Of a stretch of DNA of 64,000 nt, positions 8,858-20,900 are shown piece by piece. A program made the position numbers and the translations under genes. The first letter of the stretch is position 1, and each line of letters starts with the position of its first letter. The DNA comes from Caenorhabditis remanei (lineage: Eukaryota; Nematoda; Chromadorea; Rhabditida; Rhabditidae), in NCBI RefSeq assembly GCF_010183535.1, contig NC_071328.1:186001-250000 (forward strand). The letters run 5' to 3'. Under the pieces are notes generated by a model. It had not been told where the DNA came from. It made no database searches and saw only the letters and a program-made list of their open reading frames with translations.

Positions 8858-11447
8858 ATGTCATGGTTGTCTAAAGTGACGGATATCGCCGGAGCGGCCG
8901 AGAATCTTTTGAACAAGCTTGATGAGAAAGTGAGTGGAAAATGCATCTAAAAAATTTCTCCAGGGCAAAAAAATGTTTGAATTAAAATTTACATTATTTT
9001 TCCAGACGGGCGATGCAATCCAACAAGCACGTGACTCGAAGCCACGTACACGACATGGAAGTACCGCCAGCATCCCGGCGACGGTTATTTCAATGCCAGA
9101 ACAAGTGATAACTGAGGATTTCGGTCGACCGGCGCCATCGATTCCTTCAAGAGCTCAAAGTGATTATACGGGTGCTGGATGGAGAAGTGGTGGCAGGAAT
9201 TATGAACAGTGAGTTGGAAATCTACCGAAAATAACAATTTTTGACTCGAAAATAACCATTTTTCACCTGAAAATAACCATTTTAACACGAAAATGATCAT
9301 TTTTGGCCTGAATTTTCTCGAAAAACCTCAAAACAATGAAATTTTCCTTCAGAAGCAGTTCATCAACCCAACCAGGAGGTACCGCTGCTTCAGAAAGCTG
9401 GACGATGGTCTTAAACTCGAATGCCGTGAAAAATGCGCAGCGAGAAGATGATACGAGGAGTCAGAGAAGTGTTGGAGGTCGTAGTGTTGCTAGTATACGC
9501 ACAACTTGTAAGAAATTACGAAAGTTCTAATAAAAAATCCCTAACTTCTAAAATTACAGCGGAATTCGCCGGCACCGACTCAAGTCCCAATTTCAAATCG
9601 CAACTATTTGCCAAGGACTCACAAATTTCAGTTTTAAAGACAAAGTTGGCGGAAAGTGAGCGAAAATTGGAGAAGCGAAGTCAAGACTACTATGAAATGA
9701 AGGCAGAGAAGGAGATGTTAGAGAAGCGAGTAGAGAATCAGAAGGTATCAAATCAAGAGGTCGATACTCTTCAGGAATTGAAATTGGCCAGGTAAATTTA
9801 CTATTTTTTCAATTAATTTTTAAGAGAAATTTCCCAATTTCCCCAAGTTTTTTAGACAAAAAGCACAAGATCAAAAAGAGAAAGCGGTGGACGAGTGTAA
9901 TATGCATAAACGTAAAATTGTTGGGCTTGAAGAGGAGATTCGTGCAATGGTTGAACAATTGAGACTGGCGAAATTCAATTTGAATGAGAATAAGAAAGAG
10001 TTCGACGAGTATAAGAATAAGGCGCAGAAGATATTGACGGCGAAAGAGAAATTGGTGGAATCGTTGAAGTCAGAGCAAGGAATTGGATCCAGTGACCGCC
10101 CAGTTCATCTCTTACAAGCAGAAGTGGAAGAGATTCGTGTGGAACGAGATTTGACGAAAGCGGATCTAGAATCTGCACAACTTCAAGTTTATACACTCAG
10201 ATCTGATATGGAGGAGTTGGAAGCACAGATAAGGTATGTAAACTGCTGAAAATGATGGATTTGTTATTATTCGTAGCTGAAAATTGTTTCAGAGACCTCC
10301 AATCGCAGCTATCCGATCAAAAACGAACGCACCTCGAGGAGAAACAGACATGGGACAGTACAATCGGACTTCTCAACGAGAAAGTGGAATGTTCTCGAAT
10401 TGAGAATGAGTTCACGAAACAAGAAATGAAACGATTAGGAGATCAGTATCAATCGAAAATGATTGAAAAAGAGACGGATTGGAGGAAACAGATCAACGAG
10501 ATGAGAGCACGAATGAGGGATGAGCAGACGAAACAGGAGGATGATGGGACGACACAGTTGTCGGATATGTTGTTACAGAAGCAACAACAGCTGGAAGATG
10601 TGTTGAGGACGAATCAGGTGTTGAATGTTCGGTTGGAGAGACTTCAGGTTGGAAAATGCTTAAAATCCTACTTGCAAACCGGCCGGCGCGTAACTCGCTT
10701 AAAACACAATGTTATAGGCTGAAAAATATACCAAAATGTAAATCTTACGCGAGTTCTATGGAACTGACATAATACGGGCCGGATCGCGAATCGTTAATGT
10801 GCCGCGGGCCGGACTAGAATGGCCTTTTTGGCACTTTTTCCGGCCCGCCGTGCATCTTGCCATCCGTAGATTTTTTCGTTTTTTTAATATTTCCGATAGT
10901 CGGATTTGTGAGCGAATACAAGACGGCTTAGGATTCATTATTGTACCGCGTGCCTAGCTAAAGTGTCCAAAAAGGCGAAAATGACACTTTAGCCCGGCGC
11001 GCGGTTCTGAAAAAAAGAGTTCTGAATCCTGAGGCGACCCGTATTCTATTACAGACACAGAACTCGTTGAGATCTACATTTTGGTATACATAATATTGAG
11101 TTTTAAGCGAGTTACGCGCTGACGCGATTTGCAAGTATGGAAAATACTGTAAATTTCTTTTTCAAATCGTGTTCTTCCAGAAAGCAACAAATCGTGAAAC
11201 CTCCATACCCATCGACGGTCAAACTTCTGGATCCCCAATGCACACATCACCCTCCCACCCGTTACTCTCAAATATCAATCACCCACAGACTCGAAATGCT
11301 TTACAAACTGTCGATTCGACGGCCTTCAAACTGCTCTCAATGCTTCGTGGTCACCCATCTGCCCGCCTTTTCTTTGTTTTATATTTCATTATGATGCATT
11401 TATGGTTATTCTTCATTGTTCTCACTTATACTCCTGAAATTCACTGA
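8858..11447 (+). CDS. Golgin-84 (GOLGA5) homologue
   Basis: Exons 8858-8929, 9006-9208, 9353-9507, 9560-9791, 9856-10233, 10293-10647 and 11181-11447 join in frame to 553 residues. The N-terminus [20 protein letters not shown] matches the golgin-84 start. A Ser/Pro/Thr-rich linker follows, then a long coiled coil (about residues 170-465). The C-terminus is diagnostic: [12 protein letters not shown], a transmembrane segment containing [11 protein letters not shown], and TYTPEIH, corresponding to the tail-anchored golgin-84 end. Golgin-84 tethers COPI vesicles at the cis-Golgi and helps form the Golgi ribbon. It is shorter than the human protein (about 730 residues), mainly in the coiled coil. 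The 533-bp last intron contains a foldback transposon. AATAAA at 11719-11724 is a likely poly(A) signal. Confidence 0.9.
10686..11119. mobile_element. Foldback element in golgin-84 intron
   Basis: The ends form an inverted repeat: GCGCGTAACTCGCTTAAAAC on the left and its near complement on the right. Inner paired segments include ACCAAAATGTA and CGAGTTCT/AGAACTCG. The middle is GC-rich with GGGCCGG motifs. Related copies lie at 2168-2312, about 17692-17830 (right half only) and 27517-27763. No transposase ORF is present, so it is non-autonomous. Confidence 0.7.
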
Positions 11448-12650
11448 TTTCTAGGAAAAGACTGTATGTTTTGTATAATACAATGGGATTGTTTGTCTAT
11501 AATAGCTGCATGCTCCTTTCAATGGTTAGTGTCTTATACTTGGTTTAGATTTTCCCCCCTTATTAATGGTTTCCTTTCCCCCTCTCTACAATTCCAGTGT
11601 GATATGATATTAATTTCAACCCGTTTATGATTTCTTTTCACGCTAACAAATGTTATTCCTTCAGCTGAAACAATACTAATTTACTGGTGTTTTCTAGTAG
11701 CAGCAAATATGATATGTGAATAAAATATAGTGCTAACATTCATTTTTCAGATTTTTTCCAGTGTATTTTTACGCTTTTAAATATCTTGAAACGGTAAAAA
11801 AAAAAAATTTCAGATCTATTTTTCTATAAAATGTCTAAATTTGACCATCGAGTAGATCAAAGCTGTCATATTGTCGATTTTCCGCTGATCTATTTGTTAG
11901 ATTTCAAAACAAATAATAAAATGAAGAAATAGGAAGAGAGAGACGCAGAGTGATACAGAATCTCTGACTCATCATCTCTCGCTCTCTTTCGGTTTTCGCA
12001 ATGTCGACTTTTTTCCTGTTTTCAATCGGTTACTGACTAAACTGACCGATAAGAAGTGGAGAATGATTTCATATTGTTCTGGAATTATCGTCTTTTATTG
12101 ATTTATTCATTTTTGCTGGAATATTTTGTTGAAATTTTGTTTTTCGAGTTGGAATTGCGCCAGACATTTTCAACCGAATTCTGGTGCAAGAACCGATTTT
12201 TCTATACTAAAAGCGTCTCAGGCGCGCCAGATCTTGTTTTTGCTTGTTTTAAGATTCTGGAATTATTAGAAATGTTTTATATTCCGATTGATTTACTCAT
12301 TTTTGCTGGAATATTAAAATTTTATATTTTTGATCGGTTAAAGTAATAGAGTCAAAAATGATATTTCCAACACAAATTCCTGATTATCTGAAAAAAAAGT
12401 GAAAGGTGCGCCAGTTTTCGAAGTTTTGGTGTTTTCTCACTCTAAAAACTGTTGTTTTCTGTCTTTTTCGAAAAAAACTGCGTCCCAGGCGCACCAGTTC
12501 TTGTTTTTGCTCACTTTTCTCTTGTTCTCTGGAAATGGTCAAACGCGTCGAAGGCGCCCTAGGCTCCCATTTCCATCGTATCCTCTCGTTTTCTTGCAAA
12601 TTTCTCATCAATTTTCTTATTCTATTCTATTTCAGACACTCAACTCAATC
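11448..12650. other. Intergenic region, golgin-84 3' UTR and VTA1 upstream sequence
   Basis: The first 270 bp are T-rich golgin-84 3' UTR. From about 12080 to 12520 the sequence repeats itself loosely: ATTCATTTTTGCTGGAATAT and ACTCATTTTTGCTGGAATAT at about 12106 and 12295, and GGCGCGCCAG...CTTGTTTTTGC against GGCGCACCAG...CTTGTTTTTGC at about 12216 and 12488. I see no gene. An acceptor TATTTCAG at 12635 precedes the VTA1 ATG by 15 bp. Confidence 0.5.
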
Positions 12651-15600
12651 ATGTCTGCAAACCTTCCGCCATCATTCAAACCAATCGCTCATTACATCAA
12701 AATCGCCAACGAGAATGCCAGTCGTGATCCAGTTATCTACTATTGGTGTGAGTTTTACTCTACAGACACTGTCGCGCCTTTGCCGCGTTTTGCTATTCAA
12801 CTCATTTTCCTCGTTTTATGCTTTTTGTGCTGTGTAGTTTGTAGTCATTTCAGAGAAACAAAAACTCGAAAAACTAACCACGCCCCCTTTTTCCTTTCTG
12901 TTTCGACACAAATTTCTCCTCCAGCCCTCGTCTGTATGGCTCTCAGCTCCGCCTTCCCACCGACCACTTCATTCAACGAATCCTCGTGGCGACGCCTTCA
13001 GAAGACGATTCTCGTCGAAAAAGAATCCATCGAACGCCGTGATTCTCTTCGTGACTCCATTGACAATCCAGATCCAGAATCCATGGAAGTTCATCTGAAA
13101 TCTGAGGAAATCGCCGCAGAAATCCAACAGAAAACGGTGAATTGCGATGAGATACGAGCCAAAATCGCGGCGATAAACGCGAAAATTCTGATTGGAAAAC
13201 GAAAAACGGCGGAAATCGATGAGAAATTGGCGAAAAAGCGAGAGGACGAGGGGAAATTGGAGAGAAAAGTTGAGCAGTATGAGAAGGTGAACGGAGAGAA
13301 TTCGGAGAGAAAGACGAAGGAGAAACGAGTAATTTCGATCATGATTCGACTCCTTTCGTGTCGGAAATTGGCTTTGATTGAGGAGATTTTCGCGATTTTT
13401 AAGCTGAAAATTGATGGAGGACCTGCTTCAAGTATGGGGTGTTTCTATTGTGGGCTGGAAATGTTGGAAAGAGGATTTTGAAGCTGAAATTATGATGGAA
13501 TATCGATTTTCAGTGTTCTGAGTGGACGGTGTTCCTCCAGAATTTTAGCATTTTTCTGACATTTCCATCCCTGTCAATCTGAAGCTCCGCCCCCTCTTCC
13601 AGTCATATAATTCAGGTCGCCTCGCGCCTCGTAACTGTAATTGTCAAGTGATCGATTCGATTCGTGGAATTCATCTCCCTCAACTCTCCTACATATTCAA
13701 TCATCCAGAAGCACAAACCTACTCGGCACTTCAGAATACCATCCATCTCTTCGACGCGATCTGTCGAATTTTAAATTTCGCGCCAAAATACCCCACCGAA
13801 TCTCTCATGACCCCCCTGAAATCCACGTGGAAGAAACGGGCGGATCGTGAGAAATTTGTGGATTCGATGATTTTGTTGGGAAAGAATATTAGTCAGTTGA
13901 GAGAGGCTTGTGGTATCCCGACGATGGCTACGGATCGGACACTGGGCACTCTGGAGGAATGGCATCGATTTGTGATTCAGAAGAAGACGGTGTTCGAGAG
14001 ACCGATTCAGAGTGTTTTCAGTCCGGCTAATTTGATGATTGATATGAATATTGGAAAGAATCGACTGAATTAGATTGATTTTCTTGCTCTGAAAATTGAG
14101 TATAATCACGCTATTTTCAATGCAAGGTCGCTCTATTGACAATATCTTCGTGTATTGTCCACGAGGATTACACGAAGTTGTTATCAGTAGAAACTCATTT
14201 TCCTCTGAAATTTCTTTTTTTTTGCATATTATCACTTTGTTCTCACGTGTTCCCTCCTGTGTCTTACCATTTGCTTAATTACCACCATATCGTCTTGCCA
14301 AATAAATTTGTGTTGCTTTAAAAACATTGAAATCTTGATCTTATCACAGTGAATGCAATGGTGCTCCGTTGAGAATAATAGAGCGCGATTAGGCTGAGCC
14401 CCAACAATTTCAATCTGAAATTTTCAGGCCTATTCTACGCCGTCCAAACCGCAATGAAATTGGACAAATCGAGTGTGGAAGCACGTCAATACCTGACTGG
14501 ACTACTCACAACTCTCGAAGCGATCAAAACTCAGTTGGCTGATAACGACGCGATCAAGAATGAGACAATCGCTCAGGCTCATATCGAGAGTTTCGCCGAG
14601 AAGTTGTTCAATTTTGCGGATAAGAAGGAGAAGACTGGAAATGTTTGTTTTTTGGGGACTAGTTTTCCGAAAATTTGGTGTTATCTGTAAAAACCTCGAA
14701 AAATCGGGATTTTTTTTATTAGCACAACACACGTCTTACAACGGCGCTCGAATGCATTTTTCAAGGGCATTTCGGTGAAGCACAGTTGTAAGAACTGTGC
14801 CGAGCTAGTAAAAACCTCAAATAATTGCGATTTTCACTGCAAAACCTTAAAAACCGGGATTTTACTATAAAACGTCGAAAATTGGGAGTTTCACTGTAAA
14901 AGTCTCGAAAATTCGGGAGTTTCACTATAAAAACCTCAATTAATTGGGATTTCAGGTTGACAAATCAGTGGTCCACGCGTTCTACACAGCCGGACACGTT
15001 ATGGATATTCTCGCGCTTTTTGGAGAGGTAAGTGGCCTAACTTTTTCAATGAGAATCCTAGGCCATGATTTTCAAAAATTGTAGATCGACGAGCCATTCC
15101 TTTCTTCGAAAAAATACGCAAAGTGGAAGAGTACTCAGATCTTCACATGTCTTCGCGACGGAACTCCATACGTATCGAGTAGTCAACAGGAGGCCGACGA
15201 TGATGAGTTGGCACAGTTCGGATCGCAGTTTCAGCCGAGTTCTTCTGCTTCGATTGGTGCGGGGGGACCACAAGAACACAGTTATGGACAACCCGGACCA
15301 CCGGGGATTGGATTTGGAGCTGGAATTCCGAGTGTTCCATCTGGTAAGGGATTTAACGGTGGTGATTCTGAGAAAACTAGGAATCAACATCAAACTACTA
15401 CACCAATCTGAATGAAAAACACTTGTGGGCTAGGATTTCGTTATTTATTTGTTCAAAAGGAAGAGTCAGTGGTCTAACTTGCTAGGTTTTGGGAAAACTA
15501 GACCATAATTTCAATTTTCAATCGCAGTTCTCTTCCAAATTCTCATTCGAAAATTTCGATTTTTGCCAGATTTTAGCTTAAAAATCTCAATTTTTAATTT

Positions 15601-15920
15601 CAGATCACTCTCTGCCACCTCCTCAACCACCAGCTCGTTCCAACATTCCACCACCACCAGCATACTCTTCAACTCCAAATCTTCCATCCCAGCAACAACA
15701 ATTCTATCCACCTCCCCCATCACGTCGTCAACAACCACATCAATACGAAGACTTCTCGACTCCACCACCACCGGCTCCAGCTGGATCTGTGCCAACTGAA
15801 GAGGAGTTCTCTGAAATTCGCAGACTGACAAAGTATGCGATGAGTGCCGTCGATTATGAGGATGTGAAGGCGATTCGCGAGAATTTGATGAAGGCGTTGG
15901 CAATTGTTCAGAAATATTAA
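12651..15920 (+). CDS. VTA1 homologue (Vps4/ESCRT-III cofactor)
   Basis: Exons 12651-12747, 14428-14642, 14956-15027, 15085-15343 and 15604-15920 join in frame to 319 residues. The N-terminal tandem MIT-like region contains IAHYIKIANENASRDPVIYY, AMKLDK, KLFNFADKKEKTGN and KYAKWKSTQIFTCL, all typical of VTA1/LIP5. A Pro/Gln-rich linker follows, then the C-terminal VSL domain (about residues 278-319, EIRRLTKYAMSAVDYEDV) that dimerises and binds the Vps4 ATPase. VTA1 promotes Vps4 assembly and ESCRT-III disassembly in multivesicular body formation. Length is close to the human protein (307). Intron 1 is 1.68 kb and contains a second protein-coding unit on the same strand. Reading through intron 4 gives an alternative short 3' end (stop about 15411). 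Confidence 0.92.
12925..14073 (+). CDS. Atg14/UVRAG-family autophagy protein (EPG-8-like) nested in VTA1 intron 1
   Basis: Exons 12925-13431 and 13616-14073 join in frame and lie entirely inside VTA1 intron 1 on the same strand. If VTA1 exon 1 (12651-12747) is used first, the frame also continues and the product is 353 residues; starting at the internal ATG 12936 it is 317. Seen: a charged coiled coil (about 110 residues with RKTAEIDEKLAKK), then RKLALIEEIFAIFKL, matching the R-x-LI-EL-x-IFPI element of Atg14/UVRAG proteins, then CNCQVIDSIRGIHLP, a helical YSALQNTIHLFDAI segment, FAPKYPTES and FVDSMILLGKNISQLR, which fit the family's LP...ALGY...LRYP...LL.N core. Atg14 recruits Beclin-1/Vps34 PI3-kinase to autophagosome sites; the C. 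elegans homologue is EPG-8. The fit to EPG-8 is inference. AATAAA at 14301-14306 gives a separate 3' end before VTA1 exon 2. Confidence 0.72.
14301..14306 (+). terminator. Poly(A) signal for the nested Atg14-like transcript
   Basis: AATAAA lies 228 bp after the nested unit's stop codon and 121 bp before VTA1 exon 2. It would terminate the nested mRNA inside VTA1 intron 1. Confidence 0.55.
14739..14788. mobile_element. Internally deleted TA-flanked MITE in VTA1 intron 2
   Basis: A 50-bp remnant between TA dinucleotides with CAACGGCGCT and AGCACAGTTG ends, matching the termini of the 212- and 237-bp elements at 3212-3423 and 37764-38000. Only the tips of the inverted repeats remain. Confidence 0.5.
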
Positions 15921-16624
15921 ATTTTGTGGTTAATTGATGGGTTTTAGGATGTGAAATTGCAGAAAAACCAGAATTTTCAGTAAAAAAATCTTAAATTTCT
16001 TCAATTTTTACATTCAAATCTCCTCCATTTTAACTCAATTTCCTCTCGCCTCCTTTGTATTGTTTTCCCACAATTTCCTCTCCTTTTCTCTCTATTTTCT
16101 TTATATATTCCTTCCCCTCTCCCCCCACTTCAGTTAAAATGTCAATTTATGTCCATTTCCCTTCCCCCTCTTTTCTCCTTCCTAAAGCCAAATTTGTGTA
16201 TGTTTTATTCGTCTTATTTAAACAATTCATTTCTTCGAAAAGCGACTTCTACTCTTGTTTTCACTTTAAATTTCTCTATTTTTTTTCTTCAAAAACTCCA
16301 AAAATGTCTGTCTGTGTGTCCGTATGTCCGAAATGAATGTATTAACGTGTGCGTGTTGATTCTAGATAGTAATACGAGAGGTATCTTGCCCTGTCACCCA
16401 TTTTTTGTTGCCTAACTTCTTATTTTCTGATTTTTTTGTCCCTCTGTTTCTCTGTTAGTGCGAACTACAGTACCACGATGCCTATGGATCCTGGATCATA
16501 AATTGGGTTTCTTGAAGACCATCAGTGAGAATTTCGGATTTTAGCGGTTTCAAAATAGCGTCACGGCGTCAGACGTCATAAAACAAGTCCGAAATGCCTT
16601 AGTCTATTAGAACACACCTGAGTC

Positions 16625-16812
16625 TTCATTTTTGTAATTTACAACTTTTTGATAGCTCCGCCCACTTTTGAGATATTCGCCTTCAAAGATACCCAAAAGA
16701 GAGCAAGGGATGGGGAAAGACGCAGAGAGGCGATAGAACTTTAAAGGCGCATATCTCAAAAGTGGGAGGAGCTATCAAAAATTTTCAACTACAAAAATAT
16801 AGCCCTTTTCTT
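16625..16812. repeat. Inverted-repeat element, GAGATATGCGCC family
   Basis: The arms contain TTTTTGTA(A/G)TT, TTTTTGATAGCTCC and ACTTTTGAGATAT facing their complements (ATATCTCAAAAGTG, GGAGCTATCAAAAA). Similar copies with differing decay occur at about 16985-17165, 17325-17420, 18835-19050, 24440-24600, 27200-27345 and 60190-60285. No ORF inside. Confidence 0.6.
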
Positions 16813-17189
16813 AATCTACGTAATCATATTAAATTCAAAACAGTTTTACTATGTAGGAGCTTGTCACAAGCTCTCACGGTGAACCGATTTTCCAATGAAA
16901 TGTGATTCCGGGACACTCTAGAATTTTGAGCTGTTTCTTTGGTCCCATTGTTAGGCCCATTGTCTAAAATTTATATTTGTTGTGTAGATTACACATAAAT
17001 CTCTATTTTTTTAGTTGGCAAGGTTTTGATTGCTCTGCAGGCTTTTGAGATATGCACATTCAAAAATTGATTTCTGAAAATGTGAGTGTTAAGTTCAAAG
17101 GCGCATATCTCAAAAGCCTACAAAGCTATATAAAAGTTATCAACTATGAAAATCTATCCCTTATTTTGGTTCATTTAAAAATACAACAA

Positions 17190-17322
17190 TTGGGACAGTT
17201 CGGGACATGTGTTGACGCCAAGGGGACATGACAAAGTTCTCAACAGAATTGCTAATGTGATTTTCAGAGAGTTAGCTTCAACATGTCCCCCTGGTGTAAT
17301 TATTTGTCCCAAACTGTCCCAA
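17190..17322. repeat. GGGACA palindromic repeat
   Basis: TTGGGACAGTT and CAAGGGGACATG on the left face CATGTCCCC and AACTGTCCCAA on the right, about 130 bp overall with an unpaired middle. Probably another non-autonomous element. The sequence that follows it (TTTAT...GTAGAACAAG) is also found at about 24440. Confidence 0.5.
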
Positions 17323-17907
17323 ATTTATGTTTTCCGGTAGAACAAGACCAGATCTTCACTTTTGTAGTTGAAGATTTCTTGATAGCTTTGCAGGATTTTG
17401 AGATATGAGACATTGTAAATAGGTGACTCGATTAGGTGAAAGAAGACAGAGGACAGAAGACAGTCTTCTAGAGCCTGTATCTTTTCTACGTTCAGAGCCA
17501 TCAAAAATTGCCAATTTGAAAAATAAAGAATTAGAAAAGACCTGTCTGATGTAGGTCAATTTAAAAAGATTGGATAACAGTGGATTTCGTGACAATAGAA
17601 AACATTTAAAATGTGGTAATGATGTAGTTTCGGTCTCTTAGATGCCAGGGCTGTCAGATCTCAATCAAATCTTGAAAAAATGGCATTTTAGTCTGGCTCG
17701 TGGTACAATAATTTATCCAAAGGCGACCTGTATTATATCGGAGACAAAATAATCGCTGAGATCTACATTTTGGTATATTTTTGGACTCGTAATGTTAATT
17801 TTGAATGGACTTAGATCTACCTAGAGCTCCAACTCCATATTATCACAATGTCTCATTCTCATCCACCCACCTACTCTAACCTATTTATTAATTTCAGCGT
17901 CATTAGG

Positions 17908-20900
17908 ATGCATGATGAACCAGAAAAGAAGAAGAAAGGGTTGAAACTGTGAGTTTCTTATTTACTAAATCCCCCCTGGAACCCATCTAGTACCGTTCAG
18001 AACCAGAAAATCGACTCGAAAAATCATTGGAAAATGGCGGAAACTGAGTGCAGAAGAAGGCGATTTCTCAATGACCGAATCAATTGAAATAGATGACGTG
18101 GCAACTGTCAAGCGAGTTTTAGGATTACAATTGAAAGAGTCCGTCACAGTGGACCCATCGTTAGACGGAATTCCACTTCCTTCCTTTTTTCGATATGCAC
18201 TCGATTTTGTAGAGGAAAACGGGTTATGCACTGAAGGAATCTATCGGTTATCTCCTCCGAAAAGTAGGTTGGATGAGCTGGAGAGGAGAGCCAATTGTGG
18301 GGAGCCAATGGTTTTTAATGAGCCACATGAAGCGGCGGGCTTGATTAAGAGGTTAGTTTGACATTACATTGTGGAATTTCAATTTAAGACGGCTCTCTAC
18401 CGTACTTTTCCTATAAAACGTTTTAAAAGTACGGTAGTCGCAATGAGACCCACGGGCAGAACTTTGGTTAGCCACCGGCGAATGGGTAATTCTACAGTAA
18501 CTCGGATTTTTAGATTCCTCCGTCAAATCCCCGAAACCGTCGTCCCACCGGAACTCGATGCGATCGCAGACTCTTGCGAATGTGGTCTTGCCTCGACTCA
18601 CCAACTGACACCTAAACTAATTTGTACGTGTGGAGCAGTTCGTCATATGAGGGATGCGTTGAATAAGTTGGCGATCGAAAGGAGAACTCTGTTCATTTAT
18701 GTTTTTCTACATGCACAACATGTTATGGCGCAGGTTTGTGGTTTTTTGAAATGTTCTCGTTTTTGCTAGTTAAAGCAACAAGAGTGTGCCATAGCCTCAC
18801 TTTTCATCTCTTAATGTCAATTTTGCGTAAATATCACAATTAGAGCTTCATTTACAAAATTGACAGCTTTTCTGTATAAACTATACTTGAAAAGTTGCAA
18901 TCTATCAAAGTATTTTCATTGTATAGCACTGACATTTTAGCACTGGGCAATAGTTGGAGGATATTGCTTAACCGATTGATAACGTACTAGTGTGTACTTG
19001 TACAAAAAAGTTGTCAACTATAAAAATAAAGCTCTAGTTCTGATCTACACATTCAATTAACAATTGACATTCTGGAATAATCAGTTAAGCCGTGCCACAC
19101 TCACAAAGTTGGTTATTTTCAAATTGCAAGTGCGACATTCTTCCTGGCCAGTACTGTACCTATTCCGAATTCGTGATTTATAGGAAAAAGAGAATAAAAT
19201 GGGTCTGCAAGCACTGGGTCTCCTACTCCAGACGGTTCTAGAAATGTCCCGAAGAATGGTCTGCTTCTCGGCGCATGCAATACGCCCGTGTGATGGAATA
19301 CCGGTACATGGGGTACGTTTAAAAAAAAGCACTTGAAAACTTAGAATTTAATAAAAACTTGGTAGGAATGCTAAGGACCATTTCGATAGAGCTCCCACAA
19401 AGTTTTGGAATCCGCCTGATACTCTGCTCCGAGTTATGGGCTCTCAAAATGTTATCTGAGCCAAACTTTGAGAGCCCATAACTCGGAGGAGAGTGTGTGA
19501 CGGATTCCAAAATTTTGTGGGAACTTCATTGGAGTTGTCTTGAACATCCCACCAAAGTTCTATCAAATTCCAACATGTATGGGTTCCCTTGTAACGAAGG
19601 TGAAATTTAGTGATTTTTTCAATATTATATTATCAAAACATTAATTTTCAGGCGTGCTATTTGGTTGATGAGGACACAAGAATCATTAAGTAAGTCGGGA
19701 TTACAACTGAATTGAGTGGGGGAAGACAGGAAATGAGAACCGTTTCAAGAGGGCGAGGGCAAATTTAGAACTTAGAACTAGTTCTGAAAAACAGACAAGT
19801 ATAAATTAGGAAAATACACAAATTTTAATTTTTGAGCACAATTATTATGGGGTACCGTAATATTTGAGAGAGAGAGAAAACTTATTATCGTCTTGGTGTC
19901 GCATGCTGGGTTCCTGGCTGAGAGTCCAACTCGATTTCCACCATTCCATCCTCCATTTTCACTACTTTGTCGGATTTTCCGCCCGACTTTTCGGTTCCGC
20001 CAACTTTTTTGTTTTTCTGAAAAAGAAAAGAGTACAGAGGTTGAGTTCAAGGTACTCATGACAGGTACACTCACTTTAATGAACAACACAACTGCCACAA
20101 TGACAATCACTGTGACCAGTCCGATTGCTCCAATTGTGATTGGGACGGCGTAGGTACCTGTAAGGTGAAGAGAAGTTAGAGGAAGTTCTGAATCCATTTT
20201 TGCCACAAACGCTGTCGATAGAGCGAGTTTGCTTTGGAATGTTAGGACATGTATATAAGCTAACTGGAGCGCACTTTCATCAACCTAGGTATCTTCCTTC
20301 TAAACGTACTTATTTCAGAAAACTAACCTTCAGTCATTTCTCGGCGATTCTTATTAGAATAATAACGTTTTTTCTGTTTGTTCCACGCGACAAAATATGT
20401 AAGAATAAGAATTGTGTGGGGGTGAACAAGAAGAGAAATGGAAAAGAAAAGAACGAAATGGTGAATCAGAGAGAGAGGAGTCACACGAGATGTGTTTATG
20501 TATCACAAGAAGAGAACAGAAATTTCGAAACTTCTTTTACTCCGGAAAGATTGAGAAAGAGAAGAGAGAAGGGTGCCAAATTTCACATCCTACGAAAAGA
20601 GGGCAACTAACCCGTCACTTATATAAAAGATGGACAGATTTTAGAATCATATGCTCGGGAAACACACTAGGGAGAGAGCTAGGGGTCAATGTCAAGTTAA
20701 GATATTTATGTGACCTCTTTTGACATTTGGGGATACGTGGTGGTGTCGTGTGTCATAAACAAGGGGTAGATCACAGGTGTTAAGTGTATTTTGAAAATAT
20801 GCTCGGACCTAATAACTAGGCTTAGGACTAGGAGCTGGTATCAAAATGAGAGGTCTAGAAAACTTGGTTATAATTCTAACAACTTCAGTTAAAAATGTCC

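Larger units (their letters stand above)
15921..17907. other. Intergenic region with a cluster of repeats
   Basis: No gene is supported between VTA1 and rlbp-1. 15950-16450 is pyrimidine-rich, probably VTA1 3' UTR and flank. Then come several repeats: two inverted-repeat copies of a GAGATAT(G/T)CGCC family (about 16625-16812 and 16985-17165), a partial third (about 17325-17420), a GGGACA palindrome (about 17190-17322), and the right half of the CGCGTAACTCGCTT-type foldback (about 17692-17830). Confidence 0.55.

Noticed and set aside
12399..12900. Long plus-strand ORF running from upstream of VTA1 into its intron
   Set aside because: It is the chance opening of upstream and intron sequence in the frame of real exons; only 12651-12747 and the part from 12925 are credible.
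15511..15903. 130-codon antisense ORF opposite VTA1 exon 5
   Set aside because: Shadow of the Pro/Gln-rich VTA1 coding frame on the other strand.
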